DNA from: JAENVT01 sp031412355
GTDB taxonomy: Bacteria; Actinomycetota; Acidimicrobiia; Acidimicrobiales; Ilumatobacteraceae
Assembly: GCA_031412355.1 (NCBI GenBank)
Contig: JANOCR010000311.1
Coordinates: 1-17,201 of the forward strand
Length of the DNA stretch: 17,201 bases
Reading direction: 5' to 3'
The notes under the pieces: model-generated
The model's database searches: none
Told to the model about the DNA's origin: nothing
Seen by the model: only the letters and a program-made list of their open reading frames with translations
Translations under genes and position numbers: made by a program
Shown here: positions 14,142 to 17,201 of the stretch, in pieces
Layout of the letters: each line of letters begins with the position of its first letter
Position numbering within the stretch: position 1 is the stretch's first letter

Positions 14142-14917
14142 GCTGCGCCTTCCGTTGCAGACTTGCCGAGGTACGCCTCGATCACTCGGTGATCGGCGCG
14201 GATCTCGGCGGGGGTACCTTTGGCAATCTTGGCCCCGTACTCCAGCACCGTGATGCGCTCCGCAGTGCCCATGACGACTTTCATGTCGTGCTCGATCAGC
14301 AGGATCGTGATGCCCCGCTCGTCGCGCACGCGGTGCACGAAAGCGGTGAACGCAGCCGATTCCTGGGGGTTCATGCCCGCCGTCGGCTCATCGAGCAGCA
14401 GCAGTTTCGGCCGCAGCGCCAATGCACGGGCGACCTCGAGTCGGCGCTGATCGCCGTACGGCAGGTTCTTGGCGAACTCGTCGTCGGTTCCGCCGATGCC
14501 GACGAACTCCAACAGTTCCTTGGCCACGGCGCGTGCGTCGCGCTCCTCGTGGCGTTGCTTCGGAAGGCGAAGGATCGTCGAGGCGACACCACTGCGAAGG
14601 TGCGGATGCATGGCAACCATCACGTTCTCCGAAGCAGTCATGGCCCCGAACAAGCGAATATTCTGAAACGTCCTGGCCATCCCGCGAGCGGCAATGGCAT
14701 GGGGCGGCACCCCAAGGACCGACTGCTCGTCGAACAGCACCTCGCCATATGAGGGCTGGTAGAGGCCGGTCAAGACGTTGAAGAAGGTCGTCTTGCCCGC
14801 GCCGTTCGGCCCGATCAATGCGACGATCGAGCCCTCGGGAATGACGAAGTCGACATCGCTGACCGCGGTGAGACCACCGAACTGCACCGTTACTCCACGA
14901 GCGTCGAGCAGTGTCAT
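14138..14917 (-). CDS. livG: Branched-chain amino acid-type ABC transporter ATP-binding protein LivG
   Basis: The first ATPase of the Liv-type importer is 259 residues long. It has Walker A GPNGAGKTT (36-44), the LivG-specific RTFQNIRLFGAMTASENVMV stretch, the degenerate signature LPYGDQRRLEVARAL in place of LSGGQ (normal for LivG), and Walker B LLLLDEPTAGMNP. The ATG at 14917 is preceded by AGGAGG about 7 bases upstream, the clearest ribosome-binding site in the window. It overlaps the livM TGA by 4 bp (ATGA). The frame remains open upstream, but that part is livM in another frame. Overlaps on both sides mean that livM, livG and livF are translated as a coupled set. It pairs with LivF to drive LivH/LivM. 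Confidence 0.95.
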   Translation of the reverse strand: MTLLDARGVTVQFGGLTAVSDVDFVIPEGSIVALIGPNGAGKTTFFNVLTGLYQPSYGEVLFDEQSVLGVPPHAIAARGMARTFQNIRLFGAMTASENVMVAMHPHLRSGVASTILRLPKQRHEERDARAVAKELLEFVGIGGTDDEFAKNLPYGDQRRLEVARALALRPKLLLLDEPTAGMNPQESAAFTAFVHRVRDERGITILLIEHDMKVVMGTAERITVLEYGAKIAKGTPAEIRADHRVIEAYLGKSATEGAA

Positions 14918-16119
14918 ACCGCCACCTCCTGAGTTGCCAGCATCTCTTTGTCTGCCTGCCTGACCTGTTTGGTTCGAGCAGCAGGAATGAAGCCTTGTGG
15001 CCGGAACAGCATCATCACGACCAGGACCAGACCGAAGAAGGCGAACTCGTACTGCTTCAGGTCGAAGCCGGATTTTTCGCTGATGTAGACCAACCCGGTG
15101 TAGTTGAACCAGGTGATGACGACGCCGCCGAGGATCGAACCCCACACATTGCCCATGCCACCCAGGATGACGGCGCACAGGATGATGATCGAGAACTGGA
15201 ACGTGAAGTTGTCGACGTTGACCGTTCCGACGATCGTGGCGTAGAAGGCCCCGCCGACCCCGCCGGCGACCGCACCGACGGCGTACGACCACAGCTTGGT
15301 GCGCATCAACGGCACGCCCATCAGGCTGGCGGCCAGCTCGTCCTCACGGATGGCCATCCAGGCCCGGCCCAGCCGACCATCGCGCAGCTTCAGCGACACC
15401 CATACGAACAGTCCACAGAACACCAGGATCACGTAGTACTTGGTCTGGAAATCTGATGACCGAATGGTCTTCGGCACGCCGGGAATGACGTCGAGGAAGC
15501 CCATCCCGACGTTGTCGATCGGCCCGATTCCCTTTGTGCCGTTGGTCAGGTTGAGTCCAGCGAGATCGTCACCGTTGCGGAACACCTCGGGCAAGATCTC
15601 GCCGAAGCCGAGCGTCACCAGGGCCAGGTAGTCGCTCTTCAATCGCAATGTCGGCGCGCCAATGATCACGCCGGCGATCGCCGCGACGACACCCGCGATT
15701 ATGACCACGAGCCAGAAGGAGAGGTGGATACCAGGGAAGTCTGGTTTGGCTGCGTCGAGGAAGTGGATGTTGATGTCGCGCCAACTCTCGCTGACATTGA
15801 CGGCAAAGATCGACATCAACCACGCGCCGACGTAGGCGCCGAACAGGAAGAAGGCCACATACCCGAGGTCGAGGAGGCCGGCGAAGCCCACCACCACGTT
15901 GAGGCCGAGTGCGAACAGGGCGTATACGGCACACAGGACCACGGTGAAGATTGGGAAGAAGCTGCCCGTATCTTTGGTGAACCCAAGGTGCGGAAGTATC
16001 ACAGCGATCGTGAGTCCGATTGCCGCCAAGCCGGCCTTGTTCTGATCCTGACGAAACACGAAACGAACCACGGCGAATGTGAAGACCAGCACGCCGATCG
16101 CCCACACGAGAACCATCAT
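14914..16119 (-). CDS. livM: Branched-chain amino acid-type ABC transporter permease LivM
   Basis: This inner-membrane permease of 401 residues has around ten hydrophobic segments and forms the channel with LivH. NVVVGFAGLLDLGYVAFFLFGAY is the LivM family hallmark, and GAPTLRLKSDYLALVTLGFGEI and GRAWMAIREDELAASLMGV carry the coupling-helix region that contacts the ATPases. ILGGMGNVWGSILGGVV and FRPQGFIPAAR close the protein. The start is the first of two adjacent ATGs (16119 and 16116), 2 bp after the livH TAG, with AGGAG about 12 bases upstream. The frame is open far upstream through livH but codes for nothing family-like there. Hydrophilic loops between the first segments are somewhat longer than usual (around SESWRDINIHFLDAAKPDF). 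Confidence 0.93.
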   Translation of the reverse strand: MMVLVWAIGVLVFTFAVVRFVFRQDQNKAGLAAIGLTIAVILPHLGFTKDTGSFFPIFTVVLCAVYALFALGLNVVVGFAGLLDLGYVAFFLFGAYVGAWLMSIFAVNVSESWRDINIHFLDAAKPDFPGIHLSFWLVVIIAGVVAAIAGVIIGAPTLRLKSDYLALVTLGFGEILPEVFRNGDDLAGLNLTNGTKGIGPIDNVGMGFLDVIPGVPKTIRSSDFQTKYYVILVFCGLFVWVSLKLRDGRLGRAWMAIREDELAASLMGVPLMRTKLWSYAVGAVAGGVGGAFYATIVGTVNVDNFTFQFSIIILCAVILGGMGNVWGSILGGVVITWFNYTGLVYISEKSGFDLKQYEFAFFGLVLVVMMLFRPQGFIPAARTKQVRQADKEMLATQEVAV

Positions 16120-16121
16120 GG

Positions 16122-17159
16122 CTACACCTTCTCCTGCTGATGTTTGCCGAATATGCCCCCGGGCCTGAAGATGATCATCGCGATCAAGATGCTGAACATC
16201 ACGGTCTGTGTCCACTTCTGGCCGGGGAAGAACCCGAGACCGCTGTCGTTGAGACCCTGGATGACGCCGATCAGCACGCCACCGATGACTGCGCCGAGGA
16301 GGTTGCCGACGCCGCCGAGCACGGCCGCCGTGAAGGCGATCAGCCCCAATCGGAAGCCGGCGTCGTAGCGGGTCTGGCCGTTGACCTGAACGAACAGCGT
16401 TCCTGCCGCACCGGCCAATGCTCCACCGAGAGCGAACGTGAACGAGATGATTCGGTCGACGTTGATGCCCATCAACAATGACGCATCGCGATCTTGCGCT
16501 ACCGCCCGCATCGCCTTGCCGACTCTCGTCTTTTGCACGATCCAGGTCATCAGTAGCAACAGTGGCACCGTCACGGCGACCACCACGAGGTACTTGATGC
16601 GGATCTGCACCGACCCGAGTTCGACAGATCCCTGCGGCAACACGCTGGCCCGGGAGTTGGGAGCCGAGCCGTTGAAGATGATGCCGACGTTCTGAAGGAT
16701 GAAGCTGACGCCGACCGCTGTGATCAGGGGCGCGAGCTTCGGCGCGTTGCGCAGCCGGCGATAGGCCAGGAACTCGATGACGACGTTGATGGACGCGCAC
16801 AGCGCCATCACTGCAAGCAGGATGACGGCGAGCAACAGCCATGCACCGACGGACGAACGTGTCTGGTTCAGCCACTCCTCGAGAAAGATCGCGGCGAACA
16901 CCGAACCCAGCATGAACAGGTCGCCATGCGCAAAGTTGATCAACTCGATGATGCCGTAGACCATCGTGTACCCCAAGGCGATCAGTGCGTACAGCGCACC
17001 ATTCGACAACCCGATGGTCAGCACCTGGGCAAAGATCGCTGGGCCCTGGATAAAGGCGTGAATCAAGACTCCAGCACCGAGTGCCAGCATGAAGATGCCG
17101 AGCATGTCTGTTCTGGACAGACTGCGCCGGTGTATCAGCAACTCAGGCGTAGTAGACAA
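16122..17159 (-). CDS. livH: Branched-chain amino acid-type ABC transporter permease LivH
   Basis: The partner permease is 345 residues from a TTG start. ALYALIALGYTMVYGIIELINFAHGDLFMLG is the unmistakable LivH signature; AMRAVAQDRDASLLMGINVDR is the ATPase-coupling loop, and ILGGVGNLLGAVIGG-like and FRPGGIFG segments follow. It is longer than typical LivH because of about 40 N-terminal residues with an extra hydrophobic segment (MLGIFMLALGAGVLIHAF). The TTG is poorly supported: no clear Shine-Dalgarno, and the frame is open to the window edge without another start. The ATG at 17105 is an alternative that keeps the extra segment and gives 327 residues. It is the first visible gene of livHMGF. 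A binding-protein gene (livK) is not seen and may lie just right of the window. Confidence 0.92.
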   Translation of the reverse strand: MSTTPELLIHRRSLSRTDMLGIFMLALGAGVLIHAFIQGPAIFAQVLTIGLSNGALYALIALGYTMVYGIIELINFAHGDLFMLGSVFAAIFLEEWLNQTRSSVGAWLLLAVILLAVMALCASINVVIEFLAYRRLRNAPKLAPLITAVGVSFILQNVGIIFNGSAPNSRASVLPQGSVELGSVQIRIKYLVVVAVTVPLLLLMTWIVQKTRVGKAMRAVAQDRDASLLMGINVDRIISFTFALGGALAGAAGTLFVQVNGQTRYDAGFRLGLIAFTAAVLGGVGNLLGAVIGGVLIGVIQGLNDSGLGFFPGQKWTQTVMFSILIAMIIFRPGGIFGKHQQEKV

Positions 17160-17166
17160 AAGTGAT

Positions 17167-17195
17167 GGCCCCCAAGTTATGAGTTTGGGGTGGCC
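17167..17195 (-). terminator. Hairpin upstream of livH (possible terminator or attenuator)
   Basis: On the minus strand, CCCCAA (17190-17185) pairs with TTGGGG (17175-17170) around a 9-base loop. GGC/GCC outside it can extend the stem by 3 bp across a 2-base bulge. A short T-run (ACTTTTG) follows about 6 bases later, just before the livH TTG. A leaky terminator between a binding-protein gene and permease genes is a familiar layout in ABC operons, but the upstream gene is not visible. Confidence 0.35.
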
Positions 17196-17201
17196 CCGAA
17201 G

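Noticed and set aside
16120..16875. Upstream extension of the livM frame through livH
   Set aside because: It is an open frame created by high GC. livH is clearly encoded in another frame, and LivM similarity begins at the ATG at 16119.

Overview
This window is a gene-dense, high-GC stretch of bacterial chromosome. The longest gap between genes is about 130 bp. GTG and TTG starts are common, 4-bp start/stop overlaps abound, Shine-Dalgarno signals are mostly weak, and the proteins are rich in Ala, Val, Asp and Arg. Together these suggest an actinobacterium, perhaps an Acidimicrobiia-type organism; that placement is inferred from style, not from a marker gene. I see no rRNA, tRNA, CRISPR array, transposase or phage gene.

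Layout, left to right. (1) 1-1232, plus strand: the tail of an alpha/beta hydrolase, then a Sua5/TsaC-type threonylcarbamoyl-AMP synthase. (2) 1327-3235, minus strand: a xylulokinase followed one base later by a small J-domain protein. A long hairpin lies in the convergent gap to the left. (3) 3300-5512, plus strand: an ornithine-cyclodeaminase/Pyr2C-reductase-family enzyme overlapping a DadA-type D-amino-acid or D-hydroxyproline dehydrogenase. (4) 5509-9211, minus strand, transcribed right to left: a DUF1989 protein, an EamA transporter, a DapA-family lyase and a proline racemase-superfamily enzyme. (5) 9284-10390, plus strand: an enolase-superfamily enzyme, followed by two tandem hairpin repeats. 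(6) 10519-11679, minus strand: a sarcosine-oxidase-like flavoenzyme, divergent from (7) 11693-13363, plus strand: an agmatinase-family ureohydrolase and a secreted, membrane-anchored protein. (8) 13380-17159, minus strand: a Liv-type ABC transporter (livH, livM, livG, livF) with no binding-protein gene in view.

The unifying theme of 3300-10390 is probably catabolism of hydroxyproline isomers, or of hydroxyproline/proline betaine. In known pathways, a proline racemase-superfamily epimerase or dehydratase, a DadA-like dehydrogenase and a DapA-like pyrroline-4-hydroxy-2-carboxylate deaminase convert trans-4-hydroxy-L-proline to 2-oxoglutarate semialdehyde. A dehydratase plus a Pyr2C reductase of the ornithine-cyclodeaminase family converts 3-hydroxyprolines to proline. 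Enolase-superfamily members are known as cis-3-hydroxyproline dehydratases and (hydroxy)proline-betaine epimerases. All these parts are present, along with transporters. Missing from view are the semialdehyde dehydrogenase, a regulator, the Liv binding protein and Rieske demethylases. The roles of the DUF1989 protein and the ureohydrolase in this setting are not established and are the most open questions.
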